NCBI RefSeq assembly: GCF_030247195.1
Contig: NC_080672.1
Coordinates: 345,958,413-346,022,412 of the forward strand
Length of the DNA: 64,000 bases
Source: Topomyia yanbarensis
Lineage: Eukaryota; Arthropoda; Insecta; Diptera; Culicidae
Reading direction: 5' to 3'
The translations under genes and the position numbers were made by a program. The notes under the pieces were generated by a model. That model saw only the letters and a list, made by a program, of their open reading frames with translations, was not told the DNA's origin and did no database searches. Positions 21,791 through 33,135 of the stretch are shown piece by piece (positions within the stretch are counted from its first letter, which is position 1; every line of letters starts with the position of its first letter).

Positions 21791-24167
21791 ACTAGGGTGA
21801 GTTGAATGTGACGCTTTATGTTGCAACTTCTGGAACTCTCCATTAGCTCAAGCCCAAAGATTTATCTATAAATCAATTCAATATTATTTATTTGAAAATA
21901 TCATTCAGATGGGAATAGTGTCTTCTGATTGCAAAGAATCTTGCATTAGTTAAGAGCAACGCCGCAATACCATCTAAAGAAATTGTAATCATCATGTACA
22001 AAGAATTGAGAGACAAATAGATTGGAAGACTGCCCTGGCACTCTTGTTCCGATATCACGACAAAACAATATTTAGCTCAATCTCTGATCACGATTTCTAT
22101 TCAAATGCGCATTATATTTTTCAGCAAATATTTGTATTTCTTCGTGATAAATATATGTATTCATTAATGTTGATACTGATTGCAGAGAAAATGCAATTTT
22201 TGATAAGCAATCAACTTTTTATACACAACACAATGCTACATCACCACCAACAGCTAAATAGCTGAATTCCTAATAGCTAGTTCTTCTTGCCGTAGCAACT
22301 TTGAACAAAGAAAGTGCAAAAACTCGCAAACACCGGCATCCATCCGGCTGTGAAGGAAATAAACATAGCGGGCCACAACAGCACTGTATGTACCTACATA
22401 GGTACCTACATATAAGCGATCTTCCGAAAATGGGTCATTCGCCGACAACCGGCTGTTGAGTCCTACTTATACAATGCATGATAGTTGCTAGCCTTGATAT
22501 GGAACCGGCTTCAAGTTTACCCAGTAGCCAAGCCTAGCAGTACTCAATAGCAATGTCGAAAAGACGACTTCGGATGAGTTGATTCTGCGTAGTCACATCC
22601 AAGCAGTCAGCCATGCACCGTCAGTGAAGACACGAAGTTGTTTGTTTCTTTACTCCGCTCATTATCCTAGATATTAGTGATGCTGATTGGTGTGCCGCTA
22701 ACCGGGACTAATATCCACGTACACTTGCTGGCGTTGGGGGTGTCTCATGTTTTGTATCGCTCGCTGACGGAAGCGGGTTACGCGGTGTGTTCATCAAACG
22801 TAGTTATTAGAGTGATGCCTAAATTATGAACTTAACATTCAGATCTAGAGCAACAATCCATGTCTGGCAGTAAGAGACACCCTACCGTTTGCGTATACAT
22901 ACATATGGAAAGTAGCAACTTTAAAAGTGATTCGTATGATTGATCGTCTGTTTTCTGGAATAATACTGCCAGAAGTGGGCACTGAAATACGCCCATCTCA
23001 GTCTGTACCACCGCCGCTGCGCCGGTCTGGAGACTGTGAAATCAGGCGCGATAACACCATGCTCTTGCCACTATGATGAATAGATGAAGTTTCTCAGTTT
23101 GAATTGAAGCTTGTTTTGCAGACTTTCGTTTGTTTGGAAAACAAAGTGTTCAAACATTTCAGACTACACAGAAACACCCACAGGTGCTAGACGGCTGCAG
23201 TGAGTTTTTGGCCCTGGACCAAACCACGTGAGCATCAATAGAGCATCGGCCTCTGTGGTCAACCGTATAATTTGTTCAGTGTCTTCGCTTCAAACTACAC
23301 ACATACCCGCCAGTCGAGGAAATTACGGGTGTACTCTGTCGTGACCCGCATCTCACTTTAAGGTTGACGATAAAAATAATGATGATGATGATGATGATGG
23401 TGCGACAATGATTAATGTAATGACGGTGCTGAACCAGTTTTGAAAGTACCGTTTCGATGGTAGCCAGATAGTGGCACGCTTGTTCAGAAGTGCATAATCT
23501 GTAAATTTGCATGAACTTAAAAAGTCTAATCATGACGAGTAGCAAAGTATTGGTTCGACAAAACATCTACTCACATGTGCACTGCGTATGCGGATATTGG
23601 CAAAGCGGAGGTGAATATGTTGATATACCGGATCAATAAAAACGGAACAACCGAAATAGAGCTGTGCGCAACCGACTAGAAAGGACTGCATTAAACATGT
23701 GACAATTATGCCTTTATGGACTGACAAGCTGTTCAATAATTAGAAGACGAAGAGCGTATCCGATTTCGTTACTAGAGCTGTACCTTCGTGTTAGGATTCA
23801 CGGACGTAATTTTATCGAACATGTTGTTAATGTTGCTTGCAAATTGTTGCCATGTTCAGATCAATGAGCTGCAGCTGACAGGATTTGATACGATGGAAAC
23901 GCTGCATGTAGTCTGCCAGTGCAAGTGACGTACAGCAAGCATACCTTTCTAAAGACCTTATATAATTATGTTTCGATTATAAAACAAACTTATATTTTTC
24001 AAGTGCCATTTCTCCAATTGTTTATTATTTAGGTGAACTGAAGGTTTGGTGTGTAAAACCGTTCATGATTTTGGCAAAAGCTTGTTCTCATGGTCTGATA
24101 CCAATGTTAGAGAACAGCGATTAAATAGGCTTAGCCTTTCTTTCAATCGAATAATTTTCTAAGGACG
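21791..24167. other. stretch with no recognised gene; one ATG microsatellite
   Basis: No gene, RNA or delimited element is recognisable. A (ATG)n run lies at about 23374-23400. Sequence 22560-23240 is closer to balanced base composition and reads like unique DNA; short open frames on both strands overlap there without similarity to known proteins. Confidence 0.45.
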
Positions 24168-24177
24168 AAACAAAGGT

Positions 24178-24330
24178 TTTTTTTATTTCGATTATCAGGT
24201 CATTCGCCTCTTCGGGTTAGAAAAATCTGTTATGAAAAATTTCTAACCCTATGAGCGGAGTCGGGACTCGAACTCAGGTGTGCTGCGTACAAGGCAATCG
24301 ATTTACCAACTACGCTAGGCCCACCCCCAA
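24178..24330 (-). mobile_element. Feilai-type SINE with 10-bp TSD
   Basis: On the reverse strand: head 'gggtgggcctagcgtagttg' with an A box, then 'ggtaaatcgattgccttgta', a degenerate B box in 'gttcgagtcccgactccgct', the body 'taacccgaagaggcgaatga', and a tail ending in A residues. It is flanked by AAACAAAGGT at 24168-24177 and 24331-24340. Confidence 0.85.
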
Positions 24331-24391
24331 AAACAAAGGTAATAAAATGTTACCTTGCGAAAACAACTAAAACAAATTATTCATCGTTATT

Positions 24392-24990
24392 TCAAAGGAA
24401 TCCACACACTTTCCTGTTGATGTCGCTCTTATTCCGGCACACACCTTCAGTCATGGTCTTGGCCTGCTGGTTCTACCAATTCTTCAACCGACTTACCGCA
24501 CTGGAGACTGTGGTCTTTAGCTTCAGTTTCAGCTTCATTGTTGCCCTTATATTTCGCTATTAGACGGAGTCGGGAACAGCTTGGTGGATTCTGATCTTTT
24601 TGCATGAACTGGACTCCGTTGTTGTATCATTATTCCTTGCTGTAATGGTAGCTGGCTAAGTCTGTGCAAAACGTAATGGGACTATCATGGCACTTAATGA
24701 AGAGTAACATCCGTTTGTTGAGAAACTTCCTTTACTTTCGAATAGTAATGTCTGTTGCGAAAACGCTGATTTTTTACCATAGGAACAGATCCCTTTCCAA
24801 ATCATATTTTTTTGTGAACCTCTCCACGAAAAATTTGAGCCACGGTTTAGTCGTCAATCAAAACACATCCATCGAATTTCAACAACATCTTGTCGAACAG
24901 CTTACTGATCTGGATTCTGGCCACTGTTTGTGGCTCAAGACTTCGGGTAGATTGGTTACTTGCTCGTTAATATTTGTAAGCTCCTCGTCG
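24392..24990 (-). pseudogene. mariner-like (DD37E type) transposase relic
   Basis: Reverse-strand reading across several frames gives, in order: 'KLFDKMLLKFDGCVLIDD' (first catalytic Asp region, codons at 24850-24855, with the following Glu now a stop), 'MIWKGICSYGKKSA', 'FCTDLASYHYS' (second catalytic Asp at 24660-24662), 'NPPSCSRLRLIAKY' where the usual catalytic Glu of 'LRPIEKY' is Ala (codon 24555-24557), and the C-terminus 'NQQAKTMTEGVCRNKSDINR' ending at a stop at 24392-24394. This order and the motifs are those of the mosquito ITmD37E transposases. The spacing between Asp and the Ala position is 34 codons, consistent with loss of three codons at a double stop. The N-terminal DNA-binding region is not visible; the right edge of similarity is near 24990. 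No terminal repeats were identified. Confidence 0.8.
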
Positions 24991-25734
24991 CAGAGTAGGG
25001 GAGGGAGGGTAACAATGAAACACATTTTTTCTGCAATTTAATTTTGATGATAATACTTGTTATTTGTGTAACCAAAAGTGATACATAGTGCCACTCTGTT
25101 GTTAACTAATACATATATTTTTTCCAGCTGGTGAAATTCACGGGAAATAACATTTGTTGGATAATAAACAGTCGTTGGTATAATGTATCAGTGTGCCCCA
25201 TGGGTAGGAACTATGAAACACGATGTCGTCTATAGTGAAATATTCTACTTATAAATTTTATTCTTTTGTTTTGACGAAGAATGATCCTAACGCTTTGAAT
25301 TAAAGTCATATTGAGGCGAAAATCGTTTGTTTACTAAAGAATCCACTATATCATCGCGTAACATCGAACCACCATATATGCATATTAGCTGCAATCCTGA
25401 AATAAGAGACAATTTCTACAAAACTTGCCCAAATTTACTAATTTTGCACTATATGACTAGTATTTACTGTGGAAAACTGGAACCCATTCACATTTTGAGA
25501 CAGACCACAAAAACAAAAAAAAACCACTGTTCCCCATACGCCATCGTTCCACAGTTACCCAATGGGTCTATTCATGAAAATTGTGAAATTACACAGAACC
25601 ATGAGAAGTTACCAAAAAACTTTGTTCGCGGTAAATGTTGATCATAAAATTTGCTATAAATAGCAATAGAATAAACATTTATTCAATGAATGGTAACTCA
25701 TAAAGAATGGAATAATGTTTTACATTTCTTATAA
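24991..25734. repeat. decayed dispersed repeat DNA with 'aactatgaaacac' phrases
   Basis: Phrases 'taggggagggagggtaacaa', 'gggtaggaactatgaaacac' and (inverted) 'gttccccatacgccatcgtt' recur; a related fragment in the opposite orientation lies at 30607-30655 ('gtttcatagttcct', 'gttaccctctctcccctac'). An open frame of 104 codons at 25327-25641 has no similarity that I recognise. No gene is supported. Confidence 0.35.
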
Positions 25735-25834
25735 AAGAAATGTATAGAATTCGCTCAAACTTTCAAGATTTTTTCCGAGGCCCGGAGGGCCGAGTCTTAT
25801 ATACCAATCGACTCAGCTCGACGATTTGGGACAA

Positions 25835-25882
<48 letters not shown>

Positions 25883-26150
25883 TGTGTGTGTGTGTGTATG
25901 TAACGGACAAATTCTCATTCGTGTTTCTCAGCAATGGCTGAACCGATCTTATCCAAACCAATTTTAAATGAAAGAACTAAAAAACAGTATGAACGCTATT
26001 AATTTGTTTTTGATTCTGATGTTTAGTTTCCAAGATATGAATGTTTGAATGCGTAAAAATGGCGTTTTTTGTAGTTTTTTAAACTTATCTGCCGAAATTG
26101 ACAATATAGTTTAACAATTTATATGTTTTTAGACAGCTTTAACGAATACC
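25735..26150 (+). repeat. TG-microsatellite-associated dispersed repeat, copy 1
   Basis: Order: 'cttataaaagaaatgtatag', 'ggcccggagggccgagtctt', 'ataccaatcgactcagctcg', then (TG)n at 25839-25899, then 'cagcaatggctgaaccgatc'. Copies 2 (27300-27600) and 3 (27725-27815) share the order. The combination is typical of a very abundant mosquito repeat that carries microsatellites; the name is not certain. The open frame at 25740-25967 is an artefact of the TG run. Confidence 0.6.
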
Positions 26151-26806
26151 TTTCGAACAAGCTATAGATTGTAGAAATCGGACTATTATCAAAAGAGATA
26201 TTTAACATTAAATGCGGACGAAAGATTTTTATCATTTCCCATTGCCAGAAATATGACCAAAAACATGTAATCTATTATTAACGCCAAAACGGCTTATTTT
26301 AGGTCAATAGTATCTTCGGAGAATTTAATGGAGGTAATATGCCCTTTCTTTTGGTATTGTGCTTTTGTTGATTAATCCCCCTATGAGTGAGATATTTTCA
26401 CACATTTTCTTGGAAGTGATTATATCGAAATGATGTCTTCAGCAAATTTGTAGCTCTTACTTTTGCGAATAACTTTACTAAAGACTTTAAATATCTATTT
26501 TGAATACTTTAAAAGTTATGGCTTGTTGTTTGTTGATTACTCTTTGTCGCCCATTTATTGTTCAATATAGTAATAATCCATTGAAATAAGCTAAACATTA
26601 TTTCGAAAAATCGAATTTTGTATTTCATTTTACTATCTACAACCGCTAGAAATAATCACCGAACACTTCCAAGTTGTCTGGAAGGAACTTGATAACTTAT
26701 CAGTACAAAAATGTTCATTTGTGCGAACCTTCTGACTGCAATTTTTCTAACTTATAACCATCGGATCGATCTGAAACATATCGGAAAATGAAAAGCGAAA
26801 AAAATA
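26151..26806. other. AT-rich stretch, probably the rest of decayed repeats
   Basis: No gene. Phrases such as 'taactttactaaagacttta' and 'actttaaaagttatgg' also occur near 16990-17030, suggesting old repeat DNA. The last bases, 26807-26814, are the left TSD of the next element. Confidence 0.35.
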
Positions 26807-27299
26807 ACTCCAAGCAACGGCGTAGCCAAGAGAAGGTTTTGGGGTTTAACACCATACAACACCCCCCCCCCCCCCACAACACCCAAAAAAATTTGGATTG
26901 AAGTTGAAAATTTATTGATGCAGACTGATTTAATTCAATATTACAATAACAATTATCTGATCCGTAGATTTATAACCTGTTGTTGTTAACATCATTAGGA
27001 CTTTTGATAAATTGTCGGAATGGGGTCCTGATATGTAACTGATCTATTGGTCTTGATTTCACAGTTGTTTAATAGCATCAATATCAAATTCCTGCCTGAA
27101 AACATTCCAATAGAAAATTCCAGAGTTCTGTAATCAATCATAATCCTCAGATTTATTTTCAAATTGAGCTCGTTTTTGTAGAAATGTACTGTAGTAAGGG
27201 TCTCTATTTAATAGGAAGCGAAGTTAAAATTGATTTAATGTCTATGAAACATAGAACTGCTCACCAAAAAAATGCATAACTTTCAACATTTGCTAAAAT

Positions 27300-27600
27300 G
27301 TTTTTGCCTTTCTCATTCACTCTAAAATTCGTCAATCTAATCCCGACCTGGAGAGCCGAGTGTCATATGTCAATCGACTGAGTTCGTCGAGATCGGAAAA
27401 TGTCTGTGTGTGTATGTATGTGTGTGTATGTGTGTATGTGTAAAAAAATGTGACCTCTGTTTCTCAGAGATGGCTGGACCGATTTGCACAAAGTTAGTCT
27501 CAAATGAAAGGTACCTTCCCATCGGCTGCTATTGAATTTTTTACTGATTGGACTTCTGGTTCCGAAGTTACGAGTTGAAGAGTGCAATCACACAGCAAAT
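27300..27600 (+). repeat. TG-microsatellite-associated dispersed repeat, copy 2
   Basis: 'ttttgcctttctcattcact', 'tggagagccgagtgtcatat', 'gtcaatcgactgagttcgtc', 'gagatcggaaaatgtctgtg', then a TG/TATG run to about 27441, then 'tctcagagatggctggaccg' and 'tcaaatgaaaggtacc'. Same order as copy 1. Confidence 0.65.
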
Positions 27601-27724
27601 TCCCATATAAACTGAAATGAAAAATTTTCAAAATCAAATTTGTATTTTTGATGCCAAATGACTTTAAAATTCATGAAACATTGAGATGTTTGACAAAAAT
27701 TGACTTCTTTGGACTTTGGTACAT

Positions 27725-27815
27725 TTTTGCCTTTCTCATATAGAAAGGTTATGCAATCACTCTAAAAATCGTCAATCATACGGCCCGGAGGGAGTATGTA
27801 GTGAGGGGTTGCTAC
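27725..27815 (+). repeat. TG-microsatellite-associated dispersed repeat, copy 3, truncated
   Basis: 'ttttgcctttctcatataga', 'aaggttatgcaatcactcta', 'aaaatcgtcaatcatacggc' and 'ccggagggagtatgtagtg' match the start of copy 2; the TG run is absent. Confidence 0.55.
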
Positions 27816-28555
27816 TTTAATATTGAAGCTAATTTAAAATTTCTTAACAAGTTGAAAAATTTCGGCAGGACCTGGACCTCCTGGATCATTCTCCATGATC
27901 CGCCGCTGGTTTCAAGCGATGTTTCAGTATCACATAGTATCTCAAGATCGTGGCTGTCGATCCATTGTATGTATGTGCAAATCGTACTGAACATGTAATA
28001 TTCATTTCCACCATTGTATTGAACATAACCAGCCATGGAATCGTAGTGTGGACAAATGAGACAAGCACAATTGCACCACTAGATGGATTAAAACAGGTTT
28101 TTATTTTGGGAATGCGTCGAGTTGAGACGAAAACGTAATATGATTAATAACGAGAATAACAATTTCCGAATGTAGTGAGAAATTTATGAAAAATGACGAT
28201 TTCCATTCGACTCTAGCAGGTTCTGATCGATTTTAATGAGCATTTGATTTTTGTTGTATGACCAATTGTATGTATAGGTCAAATGTTTAAAAACAGTAAT
28301 TTAATGTCAAGATAACATCATTTTGAAACCGCCAATTTCGGAGGTTTAGTATCTTCGATGAGTTTTACAAACGTTAAACAGCGCATCATTTGATAAAATA
28401 ATTTTGACGGTATATCGTCCAAGAAGTATTTATGGTGAATTTTCTCAGGTTAATATTCATGACTACAATAAAGTCTCAACAAATTCGCTAAAGACACAAC
28501 CTTGTTACTATTTTCTGGAAAATAATTCTGCATAATTTTAAAACTTCAAAAATTA

Positions 28556-29030
28556 TGTCAACAGTTTTTTCGGCATTTAATTAGCAAGGTACTGGAAGGT
28601 GAAGTATATTTTTCAATATTTAGAGCCATAGTACTCAAGGGAGAGCAAGGTGTTGAAAGGAGAATGTTTAGAAAAGCGTGGAAGGATCATATATGCAAGC
28701 TTAGAGCTCACCGGCGACTTAACCCTTTGTCTGCTACCGTAGGGGTCAGGGTCTTTTGGCATTAGAAATGCGAATCACCTGAGTCTACGGCATGTCCGTA
28801 GACTCAGGTGATTCGCATTTCTAATGCCAAAAGACCCTGACCCCTACGGTAGCAGACAAAGGGTTAAGTCGCCGGTGAGCTCTAAGCTTGCATATATGAT
28901 CCTTCCACGCTTTTCTAAACTTTCTCCTTTCAACACCTTGCTCTCCCTTGAGTACTATGGCTCTAAATATTGAAAAATCTACTTCACCTTCCAGTACCTT
29001 GCTAATTAAATGCCGAAAAAACTGTTGACA
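28556..29030. mobile_element. near-perfect 475-bp palindrome with 5-bp TSD
   Basis: Arms of 235 bp (28556-28790 and 28796-29030) are inverted copies around a 5-base spacer CATGT (28791-28795), with no indels and only about two or three mismatches by eye. The termini are TGTCAACAG. AATTA stands on both sides (28551-28555 and 29031-29035). Within the arms, TTAA at 28719-28722 and 28864-28867 encloses a 141-bp inner palindrome whose ends read CCCTTTGTCTGCTACC, a piggyBac-like terminus; the immediately flanking 'ccggcgac' and 'gtcgccgg' are also complementary. The DNA would extrude a very long hairpin. No coding sequence. Confidence 0.85.
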
Positions 29031-29182
29031 AATTAACTCAATAGGTCGTTAACAAAAATGGTTAACAAAAAAATGGTAAAAAAAAAAAAATCAAAAATTA
29101 TGGTTTCGGAATTATGCCGTTTGGACAGTAAGATCGATTTTCACCAAACCCCCACCAAACCGAATTTCTGGCTACGCCGCTG

Positions 29183-29692
29183 ACTTCAAGTAAGTAGAAA
29201 CAAAGTCGTTCTACACTCGTTCACAAGAAACTTCTTCGAATGCTGAATATCTATTATAATACATTGACACCCCAATTTTATCAGCCAAATATGAATTGCC
29301 AAATATGATTTTTTATTGCATCGAACTACAACAATTTTTAGGTAGCTTTCAAGGGGTTATTTGGCGAACCTATTCCAATTCGTATACTAATTAATTGGTA
29401 TACTTAAGGGTTTATATGTTGCAGATAGAGAAAATAATGAAATTTTCAGCTTTTTTCCTACACAACATTACGAAAGCTTATTAAACAATTTTTCCTAATA
29501 AGTTTGTCAAAATTATAAACTATTTGAATTTTTTTAATAGTTTAATTTTTTATTTAACCGTGATTTTTTAATAAATAGTGACCATCGCTTCTCAACGTAG
29601 TCTATTTTTCATGGCTTGCGGTGAGCACGATCTCTCGAATTGCTGAACTGAAAATTATGGAATAGAAATAAATTTTTAGTATTCTTTACAGA
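29183..29692. other. AT-rich stretch without a gene
   Basis: I see no gene or delimited repeat. The last bases, 'gtattctttacag' (ending 29691), look like a splice acceptor preceding the decayed coding stretch, but this may be chance. Confidence 0.35.
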
Positions 29693-30115
29693 TTTAACTC
29701 GCCGCGCAGATAGCTCTGAATTAGACCCGCTGGTGCCCTAAGACGATTTCGCTAGATTTTCGGAGCACTATGCACCCAGTGCATTAACGCAAGTGACGGA
29801 AGGCTATCGAAAAGTTTCGTGAAAATGAAAATTCCAGTAATGATGATGATTTCCCCAAACGGTTCGTTTTCGAGAGGTTTTTATTTGTTCTTTGGCATTA
29901 GGATTAGCGATAATAATTCAAATCAAGGATACTACTGGGAAGTCACCTTTAGAAAAAGTCGATGTCGAAGTAAAACTTGGAACTATGCTCGCATGCACTT
30001 CAGAGATAGCGTGATATCAGGAGCTGCGATTTCATTTCAAGGCCTTTTTTTGAAAAGGGCGATACTCACAAATGTAAACATAAGGCTTTTTTCATACATG
30101 CGAATGATAAATAAA
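29693..30115 (+). pseudogene. decayed coding stretch of unrecognised origin
   Basis: From 29693 the frame is protein-like for about 40 codons, with one internal stop near 29739-29741, then continues after a one-base shift near 29813 for another 28 codons before the next stop (about 29901); traces continue in other frames to about 30115. The stretch is rich in charged and aromatic residues rather than low-complexity sequence, for example 'DDFARFSEHYAPSALTQVTE' and 'ENSSNDDDFPKRFVFERF'. I do not recognise the family. It could be a decayed host exon, a transposon ORF or an old integrated viral sequence; nothing in the sequence decides between these. A second short open frame at 30353-30580 follows but I cannot connect it. 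Confidence 0.35.
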
Positions 30116-33055
30116 TAACCCCTTTAGGAAAATTCAGTTTTCCAACCACACTTTAGATATTTTATTAACAGAGCATTAACGATAATTCGATGGTATGTCT
30201 ATTTTATGGGCCATTTTTTCGCTTTCCCATTGATTTGGTTTGAGATTTCAAGCACTAATGTTGTCCTATGCTGATTTGAGCGATTCTCTGAGTCCTGCCA
30301 CTATCCCATGTAGTATGTGTTATCAAAAACATCGCGAAACATCAAGTTCTAAATGTTCTCAAACGATATAATATCCGAAGAGAGTGATAAGAATTATAAG
30401 AAATGTCTCATCACACTGTTAGGTGGATTAAAAGCGTTTTTCATTGCAAATTTACTCTGGCTATCACAAAACAAACAAATATCCATTAAAAGAGATACAG
30501 TTATCAGATCTCTTCCAAAATATAGCAACACGTGTAAAGAATTAGAAATCGTGAAATATGAGGGAATGAGACGATTCTGATCATGCATCGTGATTTTATT
30601 GCGAATGTTTCATAGTTCCTGCTGATCCACTGTTACCCTCTCTCCCCTACACTGATCAGCATTCTGTTTTTAGCAAAATTATATCAGAATGACCTTCAAC
30701 CGCAATTGACGATATACGATACCATTCAGAGGCTTGGTTTGCACTTTGCTACGCACATATTTAAAAAAAAAAATCAGAATTTCATCAAGATCAGAGCACC
30801 ACAACTTGGGTTACAGCTATTCACAACCTCTATACCACTCATAGACGGAAGTTGGTTAAAGGAAGGTTCTCATTCAAATTACCAAAAAGTAAGCAAAATT
30901 TAGATGTTTTTTGTGGGCCAATGAAAAAACATAGCCTTCAGTTTTACGATTAAAAAAGCTTATATTTTCATCTTTATTTACAATTTTTTTTTCAAGACGA
31001 GAAAAACCAAATTGGCGTCCGTGGTCATGCTCCATCTAAGGCTAGGTGCAAGTACAATTCCAAAACAAATATACTAATAAAGTTCTAAAGTAAACTAAAT
31101 TAATTAAAGGAAAGGCATAAGAGCAGGTAAAAACCTTCAATTTTGACATATTGAGATCGATTTTTAGCGCTGGTTTCCACTTTAAGGCTAAACTAAAAAT
31201 AATGAATACAAAGAATTTGTAGATTTTATAAGTCATTCGTCCAATGAAAAAAGCTTAGTTTTGAGAGGTCAAAAGATGAAATCTTTAAATTGAACCGCTT
31301 TCAAATGAGATTGTACGCAGTTTTGAAAAGTCATATTATGAGATGAACGCGTTTAAAGTTTTGAGAACACTTTCGATGAATTAGTCGTGGTAGAATGTCA
31401 ATATTTTGTAACAATTACATGGAATTATGGATTTTGGACATCGCTCATTATGAATCTGATGTCAGTTTTTCTCAATTCAAAATGGCCGATCCAATATGCC
31501 ACTAAAAGTGTTATTTCATGCTTTTATCAAAGGAAAAAGGGTTGTCACGAATTTGAGTTCATATGTATCAAAGCCGAAAAAATTAAAATGGCGATTGCAA
31601 TATGGCGGACAAAAATGTAACTTCAACAATTTTGACCAAAAGTTTTCGTTTTTCGACGTTTTTTGTAATTGTTTGATAACTCACGATTAGTCTGCGATGC
31701 CCGGTCCATATAATAGTCCTTCCTCCACCTCGAATTGCTCCTGCAGATATACCTTGAGGATTCTGGGAACCTGCATAATGCCATGAAAAGATTTCTACCT
31801 GAGGCGCGCAAAATTGTTTTGATGCGCGGATCGAAAACCTGTTTAACACAATATAGTCCACAAATTTCAAAAAATGTAAAGGAAAAAACAAAAAATATTT
31901 GAAAATATTAAACAAAACTTTCCCTTAAAGTTGAGTACATATACGTTTGAAGTGTGCAGATTCTTGCGCAATCATAGCAGCTGCAGTCAACTGAGTTCAC
32001 AAGAACCATGCATTTATTAAAAAAGACTGCGATCATCACTCGTGACTTATGGGGAATCTGTTCCAATTTTTTTGTATATCCTTCGCTTTTCAATATAGAG
32101 GAGGCTTTTAAAAATTTCGGTAGAAATAGGAGGAAAAGTTTTTGAACGGAATCATATTATATTTGCGCTAATCAGTTGAGAAAACATTGACGAAATTTGC
32201 ATTCAACTTCGAATTATGCATATGGATAACGCAAAAACTTTCGAAAGTGATGCAGAGAACCCGAAATTTGATAGTTCATTTCGGGTAAAGCCGTCAATAT
32301 GGTACACCTAAGAGATCTACTCAATTATTGACAAGTTATATAAGTCCCACGTGCATTTATAGGCTAACTGCTTCATTCATCGTTCGTGAGTCGAATGAGA
32401 AGCATGTGGAGTAGACCGGCAACAATTTTGACTTTTTTCGGAACACTGCTAATTCAAATGGTAATTGGATGCACAAATCATATGAAAAATATGAGCCGTT
32501 TTCGATAGCTCTAGTTCACCCACAAGAGGTTTCAAGTTTCTATAGTAAAATCAAATAAAAAATTCCACAGTTAATCTGCATACCTCAAAACTTATGGTCA
32601 CATAGCTTATTTTATAACGAACAGCTTTATTGAAGGTTGCATATTGATTGGATTTTTTTGAAATTTCCTATTCCAAGCATGTGCAAGAAAGAGAGTCTAC
32701 ACATAACTTTATATGAAAATATCTTTTTACTGCAAAATAGGACCAATTTGCAGTCTACGGGAATGTTGATCCTTACACCTCAAGCTATATATCTGTAGAT
32801 TCCGAGATGCACAAGATGATACTGGCATTTTTTACTGCATTTATTGTTTCTTTTGCTTATTTTTCATATATTTTCACACACAAACTTGAAATCTCTTGTG
32901 AGTGAACTAGAGTTTTCGGAACCAGCTTTGACAAGTGGTATGCGAAGCCAATTACTTATAAGAGGCATTGGGGTTAGATGGGTTCTATTGGTAGGTATTG
33001 GGACTGTGGTGGTGATCACAATACTGTTGGGAATATGTGATGACATCATCACAGT
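30116..33055. other. stretch with no recognised gene; scattered repeat phrases
   Basis: No gene is recognisable. Positions 31470-31620 carry 'aaaatggccgatccaatatg' and 'aaaatggcgattgcaatatg' followed by 'gcggacaaaa', a direct repeat typical of mosquito dispersed repeats. A fragment of the repeat at 24991-25225 lies inverted at 30607-30655. Open frames at 30353-30580, 31387-31620 and 32844-33077 have no recognised similarity. Confidence 0.4.
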
Positions 33056-33059
33056 TCCT

Positions 33060-33135
33060 CGACGAGGAAGTGGTTAATGCACCCAACTAGATACTGAGAG
33101 ATCGCAGGTTCGATTCCTGCTTAAGGACATATCTT
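33060..33135 (+). repeat. tRNA-like SINE head
   Basis: 'gtggttaatgcaccc' resembles a D-arm with A box, and 'cgcaggttcgattcctgc' (about 33104-33121) folds into a perfect T-arm with a consensus B box. The bases where the two strands of the acceptor stem should pair do not match, so it is not a functional tRNA. A (TC)n run follows at 33171-33191. It differs from the Feilai-type heads elsewhere in the window. Confidence 0.5.

Larger units (their letters stand above)
26815..29182. mobile_element. hAT-like element with 8-bp TSD, carrying nested repeats
   Basis: Left end CAACGGCGTAGCCAAGAGAA, right end reversed CAGCGGCGTAGCCAGAAATT: inverted repeats of the CAGNGGCGTAGCCAG type found at ends of many animal hAT elements. 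Flanks ACTCCAAG (26807-26814) and ACTTCAAG (29183-29190) match at 7 of 8 bases, the TSD length expected for hAT. A run of 14 C lies at 26862-26875 just inside the left end. The interior carries two copies of the TG-microsatellite repeat and a 475-bp palindrome (28556-29030), so the element is older than those. I could not recognise a transposase. Confidence 0.7.

Noticed and set aside
25740..25967. Open frame encoding an alternating Cys-Val run
   Set aside because: It is the translation of the (TG)n microsatellite.
29693..30580. Assignment of the decayed coding stretch to a particular virus or host family
   Set aside because: I could not identify diagnostic motifs, so naming a source would be a guess.
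24996..30650. Terminal inverted repeats of a 5.7-kb element (TAGGGGAGRGAGGGTAACA on both sides)
   Set aside because: The match of about 21 of 23 bases is real, but the phrase belongs to a dispersed repeat, no TSD was found, and unrelated elements lie between.
32995..33060. A palindromic cAMP-response-like site (TGTGATGACATCATCACA)
   Set aside because: The centre does not pair perfectly and there is no promoter or gene nearby.
33060..33135. A functional tRNA gene
   Set aside because: The T-arm is good, but the acceptor stem does not pair and the anticodon arm is poor; a tRNA-derived SINE head is more likely.
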